A DNA stretch of 64,000 nucleotides from Parabacteroides sp. PM6-13 (GCF_029892605.1 NZ_JARXWF010000011.1:62001-126000); one strand, 5' to 3'. Shown: positions 54,001 through 63,319, counted from the first letter of the stretch. A program made the numbers and translations. The notes: generated from the sequence alone by a model not told the origin.

Positions 54001-54030
54001 TATACATTTGGTATGAACTTAAGATTCTAA
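51010..54030 (+). CDS. SusC/RagA family TonB-linked outer membrane protein
   Basis: A 1006-residue TonB-dependent transporter. The ATG at 51010 (MKRKNHSFRLWSVILFLCAS) starts a signal peptide. A carboxypeptidase-D-like regulatory domain follows (VKGLVQDANQEPIIGANVLE), then the TonB-box-like DEVVVVGYGTTKRKNFTGSV (about residues 110-130). The plug domain has QIRGQKSINGGSDPLIVLDG and DATSLAAYGSQAANGVIMIT. The rest is a long beta-barrel ending in the aromatic SRSQQLPRSYTFGMNLRF. It imports oligosaccharides together with the SusD lipoprotein encoded 22 bases downstream. Confidence 0.96.
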   Translation: MKRKNHSFRLWSVILFLCASSSLWAQLTVKGLVQDANQEPIIGANVLEVGTMNGVTTDIDGLFTLTVSNGANLQFSYVGMQTHVEKAAANMTITMQEDSELLDEVVVVGYGTTKRKNFTGSVSTFKVSEGGVALTAPNSALDMLRGIAPGLSMSQSGVAGASASIQIRGQKSINGGSDPLIVLDGVIFKGSINDISPDIVESMSVMKDATSLAAYGSQAANGVIMITTKKGEKGKPMINFRGSISLSESNYKPDIRDGYEYIDLINARTGREAGDISWMGDLEKANYEKGEWTDWYDFVSQTGVRQDYALNISGGTDNMDYLVGASYMDNKNFIKGNTFVRETVNARVNTKITKYIRAGLNFNFANMEMDGIRPSYNRYYSPWGEPYMEDGKTLRKHILGAKEPTTFNPLWGVDDGGVDAETRINSITLGGEIEVKIPYIDGLSYKLTGSYTNRNINSRRFNYEKYYVNEGEPYTSDSFDKHLNQANGYMSANKNISYVFDNILTYTREFGDHFLNATLVYTRDSNRSEGNQVDGSDFAAIGNTTLGFYGLNNASSQKISEISYTLHNNVGYLGRASYSFKDTYHFNASVRRDGSSVFGADKKWGTFPAVGVAWTISNEKFWSKIPWMSDTKLKASWGKNGNQSLRPYGTLSTVTMGKSGGYTYYFGGTPYFAQSLATLGNPLLGWETTTSWNFGVETDFLKGRLHFELDAYTAQTTDQIFNRTIPVMGAGISSQSSTMGQINNWGIESTLRSINMKTKDFMWTTTLSFTMNRSILHELYGDGKDDITNNLFLNKSLGAIYGYEWIGIIQQDAKGDAYIAANGGNYGDPMYANIDNSEDGKITPEDRKVLGYDKENFRLSLANTISWKNWSLYFLFNGAFSGGGYGVAANNNAFVSFENMAWNNTEDHPWWTPENKTNKYLSPNGDTSKFVGLQSYGFVRLQDLNISYNFRSPWLKKMGVAQLQLYASGSNLFFIAPGWDFSDPEVRSSRSQQLPRSYTFGMNLRF

Positions 54031-54052
54031 TACTTTTTAAACAATTGCAATT

Positions 54053-55846
54053 ATGAAAAAGAATATATATTTATTGATCGGGTTGTTTGCAACAGCATTA
54101 TTCACAGGATGCGACGATAATGGCTTCCTGGAAGAAAAACCCAAAACGATCTATACGGTAGATAATGCCTTTGCAAAGAGCAGCCAGGTAGATGCGACGA
54201 TTGTTCGTGCTTACGTTGCCTTCACAGACTTGTATGGAGTAGCGAATAGCTTTATGGAGAGCTCAAGAGGAGCTGCCAACTTATTACATGGTAATGGTGC
54301 GGATTATTTCGGGGGCAATGGCTATCCCTATATGGCATCCGGTTTGTTCTCTAATTTCATGAACCTGAACTCCGACAATGCAGCGTTCAATGGGCTTTGG
54401 AATTCACTCTATCAGTTGGCTGCACATGCGAATCTGGCTTTGTATGGTGCGGAACTGGTAAACTGGGAATCAGAGAGCGATAAGGCCTATGCGGTAGCAC
54501 AAGCCAAATTCTTCCGTGGCTGGGCCTATTTGCGACTGGCAGAATGTTTTGGTGGTGTGCCCATCGTGTCTGAATACTCCGACGAATTGAAGTTCGATTA
54601 TGGTCGTTCCACGCGTGAGGAGACATATAAATTTGCTATCGAGGATCTAAAAGTGGCCGTAGCCGGTCTTCCTAACTACCCGGAACAAGACGGACGCATT
54701 GCCAAAGGCATTGCTAACCACTATCTGGCTGAAGCCTATATCGCGTTAGGCACAGAAACGGGCGACAAATCACAATTCGGTCTGGCTGTACAGGCAGCCG
54801 AGGCTACCATTGCCCTTCATCCGTTGATGAAAGAGCGCTTTGGTGTACGTGCCAACCCGGCAGATCAGGGCAAGTCGAACGGTGTAGCCAACTACAAAGA
54901 AGATGGCAATGTATTCTATGACCTCTTCCAGTTGGGCAACTATGATTATAGCATAGGCAATACAGAAAGTCTGATGGCTGTTCAGGTACCGGAAGTAGAA
55001 AAATACGATGAAAACGGCGGACGTTTCTATATGTTTGGTATCACTTGTTATACGCCGTTCCGTGACCTGAACTGGGCAGCGCCTTATCAGGAAGATGGCA
55101 CATCGGGTGGTCCATGGAAAGGCAATGTGGATTATAGCCAGTATCCGGGTGGACCTAACTCACCCTATTTGGGTGGTACCACCTGGGGTATGGTAGGTTC
55201 TGCCGATTACATCGATGATGTGGTCTGGGAAGGAGACTTTGCAAATGATATCCGCAATGCGGAGGTAAACCTCTGTAATCCGATCGTCTTAGATACCAAA
55301 CACTCCAGACATGGACAGGTGGTTCAGAAAGAATGGTTGGAATTTCCTTCAACCCATATGCGTATATCTTGTAAAGTAACGATGCAAGACGGTTGGGGAT
55401 GGACAGCCCGTCACACACATGCCAATGGGCCGTATGCCGTTATGTGGGGACGCGACTGGTATGTAGCTCGCTCTTCGGAGACCTACCTGTTATTGGCGGA
55501 GGCTCATCTGCGTAATGGCAATCAATCGGGTGCCACCACTGCCATCAACGAAGTGCGCAAACGTGCGAAAGCCGGTTTTGAATATACTTCCGTTTCGTTG
55601 AAGGATATCCTGGATGAACGTGCTCGTGAATTGGCATGGGAAGAACATCGCTGGCCGACATTGCTTCGCATGAATACAGCGAATGGCCCATGTGCAGAGG
55701 TGGCTTATCAATTAGAGAAACATACCATGTATGCTTCCGATTGTGGTCAACCGGGTATTAAACCGGCCTGGGGACTCTTCCCGATACCTTTGACCGTTAT
55801 CAACTTAAATTCAGATCTTGAACTGGCACAAAACCCAGGTTGGTAA
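54053..55846 (+). CDS. SusD/RagB family surface glycan-binding lipoprotein
   Basis: A 597-residue lipoprotein (MKKNIYLLIGLFATALFTGC, Cys near residue 20) with the SusD fold. TPR-like helices include LYQLAAHANLALYGAELV and AQAKFFRGWAYLRLAECFGG (about residue 150), with VPIVSEYSD following. The C-terminal SusD motif ETYLLLAEAHLRNGNQSGAT is followed by INEVRKRA, then DILDERARELAWEEHRW (about residue 525). It forms the lid of the SusC transporter. A repeat-rich spacer with a terminator-like hairpin separates it from the GH78 gene. Confidence 0.96.
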   Translation: MKKNIYLLIGLFATALFTGCDDNGFLEEKPKTIYTVDNAFAKSSQVDATIVRAYVAFTDLYGVANSFMESSRGAANLLHGNGADYFGGNGYPYMASGLFSNFMNLNSDNAAFNGLWNSLYQLAAHANLALYGAELVNWESESDKAYAVAQAKFFRGWAYLRLAECFGGVPIVSEYSDELKFDYGRSTREETYKFAIEDLKVAVAGLPNYPEQDGRIAKGIANHYLAEAYIALGTETGDKSQFGLAVQAAEATIALHPLMKERFGVRANPADQGKSNGVANYKEDGNVFYDLFQLGNYDYSIGNTESLMAVQVPEVEKYDENGGRFYMFGITCYTPFRDLNWAAPYQEDGTSGGPWKGNVDYSQYPGGPNSPYLGGTTWGMVGSADYIDDVVWEGDFANDIRNAEVNLCNPIVLDTKHSRHGQVVQKEWLEFPSTHMRISCKVTMQDGWGWTARHTHANGPYAVMWGRDWYVARSSETYLLLAEAHLRNGNQSGATTAINEVRKRAKAGFEYTSVSLKDILDERARELAWEEHRWPTLLRMNTANGPCAEVAYQLEKHTMYASDCGQPGIKPAWGLFPIPLTVINLNSDLELAQNPGW

Positions 55847-55854
55847 TAGTTCTA

Positions 55855-55927
55855 TTTTTTTTCTCACCCGCATGAGAATTTTTTCTCACGCGGGTGAGAA
55901 TAAATTCTCAGCGCTAAAAAACGATGA
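55855..55927. repeat. Nested inverted repeats of TTCTCAC / GTGAGAA
   Basis: Six alternating half-sites occur: TTCTCACCCGC, ATGAGAA, TTCTCACGCG, GGGTGAGAA, ATTCTCAGCGC and ATGAGAA. TTCTCACCCGC pairs exactly with GCGGGTGAGAA, and each adjacent pair can also pair locally, so several alternative hairpins are possible. Confidence 0.8.
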
Positions 55928-55928
55928 G

Positions 55929-55950
55929 AAACCTGCTTCGGCAGGTTTTC
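55929..55950 (+). terminator. Terminator-like hairpin after SusD
   Basis: AAACCTGC, loop TTCG, GCAGGTTT, then TTC. A stable UUCG-type loop with a short T-run. It may reduce transcription into the rhamnosidase genes. Confidence 0.7.
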
Positions 55951-55984
55951 TATTGACCATTTACTTACATTCAAAACAACGCAT

Positions 55985-58900
55985 ATGAATCACAAATTCA
56001 CTAAGAGAGTAATGCCGATACTCCTTCTGTTACTCATAAGTATCTATTTACAGGCAAATCCTTCCATCGTGAAACTACAAACCGAATTTATGGATCATCC
56101 GATCGGTATGGATGTTTCGCGTCCACGCTTCAGTTGGAAAATGCAATCCGACAGGTATGGAGCAGCACAAACCGCGTACCGAATCGTAGTAGCCCTCTCC
56201 CAGGACGATCTGGCGAAAGGCAACTATGTGTACGACACAAACAAAATAGACTCTGATGCCTCTATCGGCATCGCTTATAATGGAGATGCCCTAAAGGCAA
56301 CCACCAGATACTTCTGGAAAGTACAGGTATGGGATGAAAAGAACCAGATGAGTGAATCGGCAACCGAATGGTTTGAAACCGGACTACTCGGCACCAGCTG
56401 GCGCAACGCGCAATGGATCGGTTCTTCTGTGTATAACTTATCAAAATACCGTAGTCAGTTTGTCATCGATTATGATTTCCAGATCGCGCAAGGCAGCCAC
56501 CAAGCGGTATTTCTGTTTGGAGTAAAGAACCCGAAGAGCTATATATCCATTAAAATCGACACCAAAGAGAAGGCGAAACTAATCCTTAGCCGCACATTAA
56601 ACGGGGTAGAAACCATCGAATACAGCGAAGATGTATCCTCTATCATTACCGCATCGAACAAACTGGCGAAGCATCATATAAAGGTAGATGTGGCCGGTCC
56701 GAGAGGTTACAGTATGTATATCGAATTAAACGGAAATAAAATAAAAGCGACCAGTAAGGCGGCAGCAGCCGGTGGCCCCGGTGGTCCTCAAGGCATGTAT
56801 GGCGGGAACGATCCCTATCGTTTCAGAACCAACAATGATTCCCCCGAAGAGCCCAATGCCAACAGCCGCTTGTATCAGATAGGCTTCAACCAGCCCAAAG
56901 GCGAAAAGGCGACATTCAGCGACATACAGATAAGCGAGAATTACTGGAACTCCATCCAATACGCAGACCAAAAGGAATATGCCATCACCGGCGACGGCAA
57001 GGTGCTTTCATGGCAACCGGGTGGCGATATCTCTGCTCCTATGCTTCGCAAAACGATCCAAGTATCCAAGAAGCTCAAACAAGCTCGCCTCTATGCCACG
57101 GCAAGAGGGGTCTATGAATTCTATATCAACGATAAGAAAGTAGGCAAGGACTACCTGAACCCGGGATGGACAGATTATCGTTATCGTATCATGTACAATA
57201 CCTTCGATATTACAGATATATTGAAAGAGGGAGCAAATGGCGTGGGCGCCATGATCGGAACGGGATGGTTCAGCGATCATATGGGATTCAACTCTTCCTG
57301 GCAGGATCAATATGGCGTGAAACAGTCGCTCATGGCTATGATCACACTGGAGTATACCGACGGCACCAAAGAGACGATTGTGACCGACGGCAGCTGGAAA
57401 TGTTATGACAATGGCCCGATCGAAGCCAACAGCCTGTTGAACGGAGAAGATTATAATGCCATGAAAGAGGTGCCCGGATGGACATTAGGCCACTTTGACG
57501 ATTCCAAATGGCAGGAGGCCACCGTGGTGGAAGCACCTTCTCAAACGGTTATCCTGCAAGGATATGTCGGATTAACAGCACAAAACACCGTTACCCTGAA
57601 GGCTAAATCGGTCAAGAAAGTAGGCAACACCTATGTGTATGACCTGGGACAGAACATGGCAGGCGTTCCCCGTCTGGTGAATATGAAAGGAAAAGCAGGT
57701 CAGCAGATCACCATTCATTTTGCCGAGATGCTTTATCCGGAAGTGATCCCCACGAATCCGGTTGCGCCTTATACGGTAGAGATGTATAAAGAGAAGAAAG
57801 GACAGATGTATCTGGAGAACTACCGGAGCGCTCTATCGACAGACCATTATACCTTCAAAGGTGATCCGAAGGGTGAAACCTACGAACCACGCTTTACCTA
57901 TCATGGTTTCCGCTATCTGTCGATCGACGGATTGGACGAGCCCCTGCCCCTGGAGAATGTGTTAGGCATTGCTCTGGAATCGATTGGCGAACAGACAAGC
58001 TACTATGCAACATCCAACGAAAACGTTAATCGTCTGTTTGAGAACATTGTATGGGGACAAAGGGGCAATTTCCTGGCTGTGCCGACCGATTGCCCGCAAC
58101 GCGACGAACGAATGGGCTGGACCGGAGATGCGCAGGTGTTTGCCCGTGCAGCCACCTATAATATGAATGTCGATCCCTTCTTTACACGTTGGTTCCACAC
58201 CGTCAGAGACAATCAGGGAACAGATGGCGGATATGCCGGGTATTTCCCGAACCTGGGGCCTCCTCCCGCAGGTGCACCGGCCACAGGCGGCATGGTTGTC
58301 GGCGGTTGGCAGGAAGTAGGCGTCATTGTTCCCTGGCAGCTCTATCAGCAATATGGCGATGTGGGTATGATCGAGGAACACTATCCCTCCATGGTGAAGT
58401 TTATTGACTACTTAGAAAGAATCGCGACAGACTATATCCAGCCAATCGGCGGAACGGGCGACTGGTTAGGGCTTGTTAGTACAAACACCATGCTTACCAA
58501 CACGGCCTATGCCGGATACGCGGCATGGATCATGAAAAACATTGCCGAAGCATTGAATAAAGAGAGCGATGCCAAACGATTCGCTACCTTCTACGACAAT
58601 ATCAAGAAGGCATTCAACAAAACATTTGTCGATGCGGAAGGCTATACCATCGTACCTGCCGAAGCAGCCCGATTCAGAGGCATGCCGACGCCGGGAAGCA
58701 GCGGCCAGGAGCCTGAAGTAATCGGCGATGACCCGGTACGTGTGCATACGCAGACCTCTTACATATTGCCGCTCTATTTTGGCCTGTTCGACGACCAAAA
58801 CAAAGAGAAAGCCATCCAGCATCTGTTGGAAACAATCAAAGACAGTGACTACACGCTTACCACCGGATTTGTAGGTACGCCCTATATCACGACTGTTCTT

Positions 58901-59434
58901 TCAGAAAACGGCTATCACAAAGAGGCCTATAACCTATTCCTGCAAACCAAGTTTGCCTCCTGGTTATTCCCTGTGATGCAAGGAGCCACAACGATGTGGG
59001 AAAGATGGAACTCCTATACCGTAGAAAACGGGTTCGGCCCGGTGAGTATGAACTCATTCAACCACTACGCCTATGGAGCGATCGAAGAATGGATGATGTC
59101 TCACAGTGCCGGTATTGAAAGAGATCTGAAGAATCCGGGCTACAAACACATTATTCTTCAACCGCAGACCGACGAAAGACTGGATTATGTGAAAGCTGGC
59201 TTTGAAACCATGTATGGCATGGTAGAGAGTAGCTGGGAAGTAAAGAACGGCAAATGCACCTATAAAGTGACCGTTCCGCCCAATACGACCGCCACGTTAT
59301 ACCTACCAGCCAAGAACGCAGGAAAGGTAAATGTTGCCAAAGGCAAAGAGGGTATACGCTCGAACAAATACAACAATGGCAAAAGCCAGTACGAACTTAC
59401 CTCGGGCAGTTATGAATTTGTAGTGTCTAAGTAA
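55985..59434 (+). CDS. Alpha-L-rhamnosidase, glycoside hydrolase family 78
   Basis: A 1149-residue exported inverting glycosidase. The signal peptide is VMPILLLLLISIYLQANPS. N-terminal beta domains include VKLQTEFMDHPIGMDVSRPR (about residue 30), with the family pattern RPRFSWKM. Near residues 258-300 lies an unusual Gly/Pro/Asn-rich insert (GGPGGPQGMYGGND). The catalytic alpha/alpha barrel contains TDCPQRDERMGWTGDAQVFA (about residue 700), holding the general-acid Glu and essential Asp residues, and GATTMWERWNSYT (about residue 1002), whose Glu is the probable base partner. A C-terminal beta domain follows. It is 17 bases from the second rhamnosidase gene. Confidence 0.95.
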   Translation: MNHKFTKRVMPILLLLLISIYLQANPSIVKLQTEFMDHPIGMDVSRPRFSWKMQSDRYGAAQTAYRIVVALSQDDLAKGNYVYDTNKIDSDASIGIAYNGDALKATTRYFWKVQVWDEKNQMSESATEWFETGLLGTSWRNAQWIGSSVYNLSKYRSQFVIDYDFQIAQGSHQAVFLFGVKNPKSYISIKIDTKEKAKLILSRTLNGVETIEYSEDVSSIITASNKLAKHHIKVDVAGPRGYSMYIELNGNKIKATSKAAAAGGPGGPQGMYGGNDPYRFRTNNDSPEEPNANSRLYQIGFNQPKGEKATFSDIQISENYWNSIQYADQKEYAITGDGKVLSWQPGGDISAPMLRKTIQVSKKLKQARLYATARGVYEFYINDKKVGKDYLNPGWTDYRYRIMYNTFDITDILKEGANGVGAMIGTGWFSDHMGFNSSWQDQYGVKQSLMAMITLEYTDGTKETIVTDGSWKCYDNGPIEANSLLNGEDYNAMKEVPGWTLGHFDDSKWQEATVVEAPSQTVILQGYVGLTAQNTVTLKAKSVKKVGNTYVYDLGQNMAGVPRLVNMKGKAGQQITIHFAEMLYPEVIPTNPVAPYTVEMYKEKKGQMYLENYRSALSTDHYTFKGDPKGETYEPRFTYHGFRYLSIDGLDEPLPLENVLGIALESIGEQTSYYATSNENVNRLFENIVWGQRGNFLAVPTDCPQRDERMGWTGDAQVFARAATYNMNVDPFFTRWFHTVRDNQGTDGGYAGYFPNLGPPPAGAPATGGMVVGGWQEVGVIVPWQLYQQYGDVGMIEEHYPSMVKFIDYLERIATDYIQPIGGTGDWLGLVSTNTMLTNTAYAGYAAWIMKNIAEALNKESDAKRFATFYDNIKKAFNKTFVDAEGYTIVPAEAARFRGMPTPGSSGQEPEVIGDDPVRVHTQTSYILPLYFGLFDDQNKEKAIQHLLETIKDSDYTLTTGFVGTPYITTVLSENGYHKEAYNLFLQTKFASWLFPVMQGATTMWERWNSYTVENGFGPVSMNSFNHYAYGAIEEWMMSHSAGIERDLKNPGYKHIILQPQTDERLDYVKAGFETMYGMVESSWEVKNGKCTYKVTVPPNTTATLYLPAKNAGKVNVAKGKEGIRSNKYNNGKSQYELTSGSYEFVVSK

Positions 59435-59451
59435 CAAACACAGCTATTTGA

Positions 59452-62259
59452 ATGATAAAGACAAGATTATTAAATCAAATCAGCGTTGCCTTATCATGCA
59501 TCCTACTGCTTGTTTTGGCATCTTGTTCAGGGGGAGGGCGTATAAGCCCTTCCGACCTGCGTGTTGAGCATATGAAAGATCCTTCGGTGGTAGACCTCTC
59601 CTCCCCTCGCCTGTCGTGGGTAAACAGCCTTACATCCGATGGGATCAGGGGTGAACAGCAAACAGCCTATCAGATTCATGTGGCATCGAACAAGGAAAAG
59701 CTATTGAAAGGCTACGCCGATATATGGGATAGCGGCAAGGTATCCTCTTCAGACTCGTATCTTATCCCCTACGAGGGTGCCGCGTTAGTCTCCGGCAAGG
59801 ATTATTATTGGCGCGTAAGGGTATGGGACAGCCTTGACGCAGCCTCCGGTTGGAGCGATGTAGCTTCCTGGGGCATGGGTCTGTTGTCGGCCGACGAATG
59901 GCAGGCGAAATGGATCGGTGCGCCGTGGCAGGATGAAAACCCTAAACGGACCATCGAACCAATGCGCCCCTTTACACCCGGTGCCCATCCGATGCGGTTC
60001 CAGGCACCTACCTACAAGTTCGATCCGGCGCCTCTTTTCCGTAAAGCCTTTACGCTTCAGGGCAAGGTGGCACAAGCCAAGGCGTTTGTTAGCGGACTGG
60101 GCTATTTCGAGTTCTACCTGAACGGAGAAAAGGTGGGAGACGATTGTTTGGTGCCCAATTTCACCAATTACAGCAATCGTGATATGATCGAAAATGCGTA
60201 TATCGCTATCGACAACAACTTCCGTAACCACCGGGTCATGTATCTGGCCTATGATGTTACAGACCGGTTGAAAGAAAAAGAAAACGTAGCCGGCGCTATC
60301 GTGGGCGATGGTTTCTACGACTCTACCTCCCGTTGGGTGGCCTCTTTCGGTTCCTCCCGCTTTATCTGCCAATTGGAAATAACCTATCAGGATGGCACGA
60401 AAGAACTGATCTGCACGGATGAGAGCTGGAAAGCCAAAGAATCGGCGATTGTTATGAATGGCGTATATGACGGTGAGATCTACGATGCAACGAAAGAGAC
60501 AACCGGTTGGGCAACGATCGCTTGCGATGATGCCGCTTGGCAAAACGCAGCGCTTCGTCTGGCACCAACAGGTGAGATGACAGCCCATATGGCTCCAACC
60601 GACAAGGTGGTTGAAACCCTGAAGCCTGTATCGCTGACCAAACAGGACGACGGAAGCTACGAAGTAGACTTCGGCGTAGAGATATCCGGCTGGATCCGCC
60701 TGAAAGAGATTACGGGAAACAAGGGTGACACGGTGGATGTGAAATACATTTGCGAAATGCCTCTTGGTGTTCATAAATACATTTTCAGTGGTGAAGGAAA
60801 AGAATCACACGTGCCACGGTTTACCTGGTATGTATTTAGCAAAGCTATTATCAGCGGGGTGGAAAACCTGACTGCCGATATGCTTGTGGCCGAAGCTGTC
60901 AATACCGATGTGCTGGTAACGGCTGAGTTTCATACATCAAACGAACTGTTCAACACGATCAACAGCATCTGGCAACGCAGCCAATTGGACAATATGCACG
61001 GAGGTATTGTGAGCGACTGTCCGCACCGGGAGCGTTCGCCTTATACCGGCGACGGCCAGGTGGCTATGGTGACCGTGATGTATAATTTCGATGCCGCCTC
61101 CATGTACCAGAAGTGGATCCGCGACATGAACGATGCGCAGAATGTAGAAACAGGTTATGTGCCCAACGGAGCGCCCTGGCAACCGGGTTGCGGCGGCGGG
61201 GTGGCCTGGGGAGCTGCCATGAACATTATGCCGTGGGAATATTACGTGCATTATGGTGATAAAAAAATGCTGGAAGACAACTTCGTCGCCATGAAAGAAC
61301 AGGTGAAATATATGCTTACCTGGCTCACCAAAGAGGGCACGATGTATTCTCAACGCACCAATATCAACTCCACGCAGGTGAACTATTGGCTTAACCTGGG
61401 CGATTGGGTAGGTCCCTTCCAGAATCCTTCGGAAGAGTTAGTCCATACATTCTATCTCTGGCGTTGCGCTGATTTCACGGCCAAAGCGGCCAAAGCATTG
61501 GGTAAAAGCGAAGATCAAAGCTATTACGCCCAAGTGGCGAATGATGTAAACACGGCCTTCCATGCGAAGTTCTACGATAAAAAGAACAAGACGTATGGTG
61601 ACTACGGCAGCAATATCTTCGCCTTGGTGATGGGTGTTCCCGCCGATCGCTATGAAGAGGTGAAGGCGACACTGCGCAAAGAGATCGTCGAGACCTACGA
61701 TGGCCATCTGAATACAGGTATATTCGGAACGCAGTTCTTCTTCGAAACATTGGCCGCACACGGTATGAACGATGTGGCTTACGAAGCGATGAACAAACGC
61801 GACTTCCCCAGTTTCGGATCTTGGATCGGACAAGGGGCTACGGTGACATGGGAAAAATGGGATGGAAACGATTCCAGAAACCACCCGATGTTCGGCGGTT
61901 CGTTGACCTATTTCTACCGTACATTGGCGGGAGTAAGTGCCGACGAAAAGGAACCGGGCTTCAAACATATCATCATCAAGCCGACGGTGACCGAGGCGCT
62001 CGACGATGTATATTATGCCAACCAAACACCCTACGGCAAGGTTGTGTCTGAAATCAAGAAAACCGATCAGGGATTAAATCTAAATGTTACTGTGCCGGTA
62101 GGAAGCTACGCTACGGTATATATTCCCCAGATAGGTGCTTCCGCCATCACAGAGAGCGGCCAGCCCCTCTCCTCTCCTTTTATCGAGGAACTGGGCGATG
62201 AAGAGGGATATAAAGTGGTTCGCGTACAACAGGGTAATTATTCATTTATCATTCAATAA
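59452..62259 (+). CDS. Alpha-L-rhamnosidase, glycoside hydrolase family 78 (lipoprotein)
   Basis: A 935-residue GH78 enzyme, predicted to be lipid-anchored (VALSCILLLVLASCSGGG, Cys near residue 25). N-terminal modules include LRVEHMKDPSVVDLSSPRLS and the rhamnose-binding-like FVSGLGYFEFYLNGEKVGDD. The catalytic region has VSDCPHRERSPYTGDGQVAM (about residue 521) with the Asp and Glu residues of the family. QGATVTWEKWDGNDSRNHP (about residue 799) carries the second catalytic Glu. It is divergent from the first GH78, so the two probably act on different linkages or at different places. Confidence 0.95.
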   Translation: MIKTRLLNQISVALSCILLLVLASCSGGGRISPSDLRVEHMKDPSVVDLSSPRLSWVNSLTSDGIRGEQQTAYQIHVASNKEKLLKGYADIWDSGKVSSSDSYLIPYEGAALVSGKDYYWRVRVWDSLDAASGWSDVASWGMGLLSADEWQAKWIGAPWQDENPKRTIEPMRPFTPGAHPMRFQAPTYKFDPAPLFRKAFTLQGKVAQAKAFVSGLGYFEFYLNGEKVGDDCLVPNFTNYSNRDMIENAYIAIDNNFRNHRVMYLAYDVTDRLKEKENVAGAIVGDGFYDSTSRWVASFGSSRFICQLEITYQDGTKELICTDESWKAKESAIVMNGVYDGEIYDATKETTGWATIACDDAAWQNAALRLAPTGEMTAHMAPTDKVVETLKPVSLTKQDDGSYEVDFGVEISGWIRLKEITGNKGDTVDVKYICEMPLGVHKYIFSGEGKESHVPRFTWYVFSKAIISGVENLTADMLVAEAVNTDVLVTAEFHTSNELFNTINSIWQRSQLDNMHGGIVSDCPHRERSPYTGDGQVAMVTVMYNFDAASMYQKWIRDMNDAQNVETGYVPNGAPWQPGCGGGVAWGAAMNIMPWEYYVHYGDKKMLEDNFVAMKEQVKYMLTWLTKEGTMYSQRTNINSTQVNYWLNLGDWVGPFQNPSEELVHTFYLWRCADFTAKAAKALGKSEDQSYYAQVANDVNTAFHAKFYDKKNKTYGDYGSNIFALVMGVPADRYEEVKATLRKEIVETYDGHLNTGIFGTQFFFETLAAHGMNDVAYEAMNKRDFPSFGSWIGQGATVTWEKWDGNDSRNHPMFGGSLTYFYRTLAGVSADEKEPGFKHIIIKPTVTEALDDVYYANQTPYGKVVSEIKKTDQGLNLNVTVPVGSYATVYIPQIGASAITESGQPLSSPFIEELGDEEGYKVVRVQQGNYSFIIQ

Positions 62260-62260
62260 G

Positions 62261-63286
62261 ATGAAGAAAACAGGCATCATGGCAATCCTTCTCGCCGCGG
62301 TATGGTTCGGCGGAATGGGTTGCCATGCGCAGGGAATGCAACAGCCCAATCGCCCGGCAAAAGTCCGCCCAAGCCATCAGATGCGTCTGATTATCGACAA
62401 TGATTACGCAGGCGATCCGGACGGTATGTTCCAACTGGTGCACCATCTGTTGTCTCCTTCGGTCGATATCAGGTATATCATCGGCTCACACCTGAGAGTA
62501 GGCGATGTATTCGATTCAACGAACCAAACGGCAGATAACGCCAAAAAACACATCGAAGCGATTCTTGAGATGATGGGTATGACGGGGAAATATCCGGTGT
62601 TGGCTGGTTCAAACATAGGGTTATCCGATCCGGAAACCCCTCTCCATTCGGAGGCTGCCAAGGCGATCGTGAAAGAAGCGATGCGTGACGATATGGACTT
62701 GCCTCTGTATGTGGTTTGCGGTGGCGGACTCACCGAGATAGCAAGCGCTTACCTGATGGAACCGCGGATCGCCGACCGGCTGACATTAGTTTGGATCGGT
62801 GGGATGGAATATACCGATGTCGCATTGCCTCCTCCGGGATATGCGCGTACGGAATATAATACGGCGATTGATATCAATGCGGTCAAAGTAATATTCAACA
62901 AGTCTGACATCAAACTGTGGCAAATACCACGCAATGTTTATCGTCAGGCTTTGGTGACAAAGGCGGAACTGAACCTGCGTGTAAAGCCCTATTCAGCAGT
63001 TGGGGCAAAGATAACCGACATGATCGAACACATCCTGAACAGGATGGCTCGCGAAGCATACATACTTGGCGACAATCCGTTAGTGTTAGTTACCGCTCTT
63101 TTATCTATCTTTGAGGCAGATGCCACATCAAGCCCGTACCAACTTCGTCAGGCTCCGTTTATCAATGACGAAGGCATGTATGAGATCAATCGGGAGGGAC
63201 GAATCATTAAGGTGTTTAACCAGATTGACAACCGGCTGATGTTCGAAGATATGTTTGCCAAGATGCAACTGTTACAAAGTCAATAA
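62261..63286 (+). CDS. Exported nucleoside-hydrolase-like protein
   Basis: A 341-residue protein starting one base after the GH78 stop. The ATG at 62261 begins a signal (MKKTGIMAILLAAVWFGGMG, then Cys), possibly a lipoprotein. The N-terminal metal-binding motif of the nucleoside hydrolase fold is present in a variant form: RLIIDNDYAGDPDGMFQLVH (about residues 43-62), with Asp residues in the pattern DxDxxxDxD instead of DxDxxxDD. PVLAGSNIGLSDPETPLHSE and LYVVCGGGLTEIASAYL follow. No nucleoside genes are nearby; co-transcription with rhamnosidases suggests an N- or O-glycosidic substrate released outside the cell. Confidence 0.82.
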   Translation: MKKTGIMAILLAAVWFGGMGCHAQGMQQPNRPAKVRPSHQMRLIIDNDYAGDPDGMFQLVHHLLSPSVDIRYIIGSHLRVGDVFDSTNQTADNAKKHIEAILEMMGMTGKYPVLAGSNIGLSDPETPLHSEAAKAIVKEAMRDDMDLPLYVVCGGGLTEIASAYLMEPRIADRLTLVWIGGMEYTDVALPPPGYARTEYNTAIDINAVKVIFNKSDIKLWQIPRNVYRQALVTKAELNLRVKPYSAVGAKITDMIEHILNRMAREAYILGDNPLVLVTALLSIFEADATSSPYQLRQAPFINDEGMYEINREGRIIKVFNQIDNRLMFEDMFAKMQLLQSQ

Positions 63287-63319
63287 ACAGAAATATTAAC
63301 TTATTAAAATGAATACAGT

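Noticed and set aside
59785-60774. Long minus-strand frame opposite the second GH78
   Set aside because: An antisense shadow of a clear glycoside hydrolase gene with no protein features of its own.
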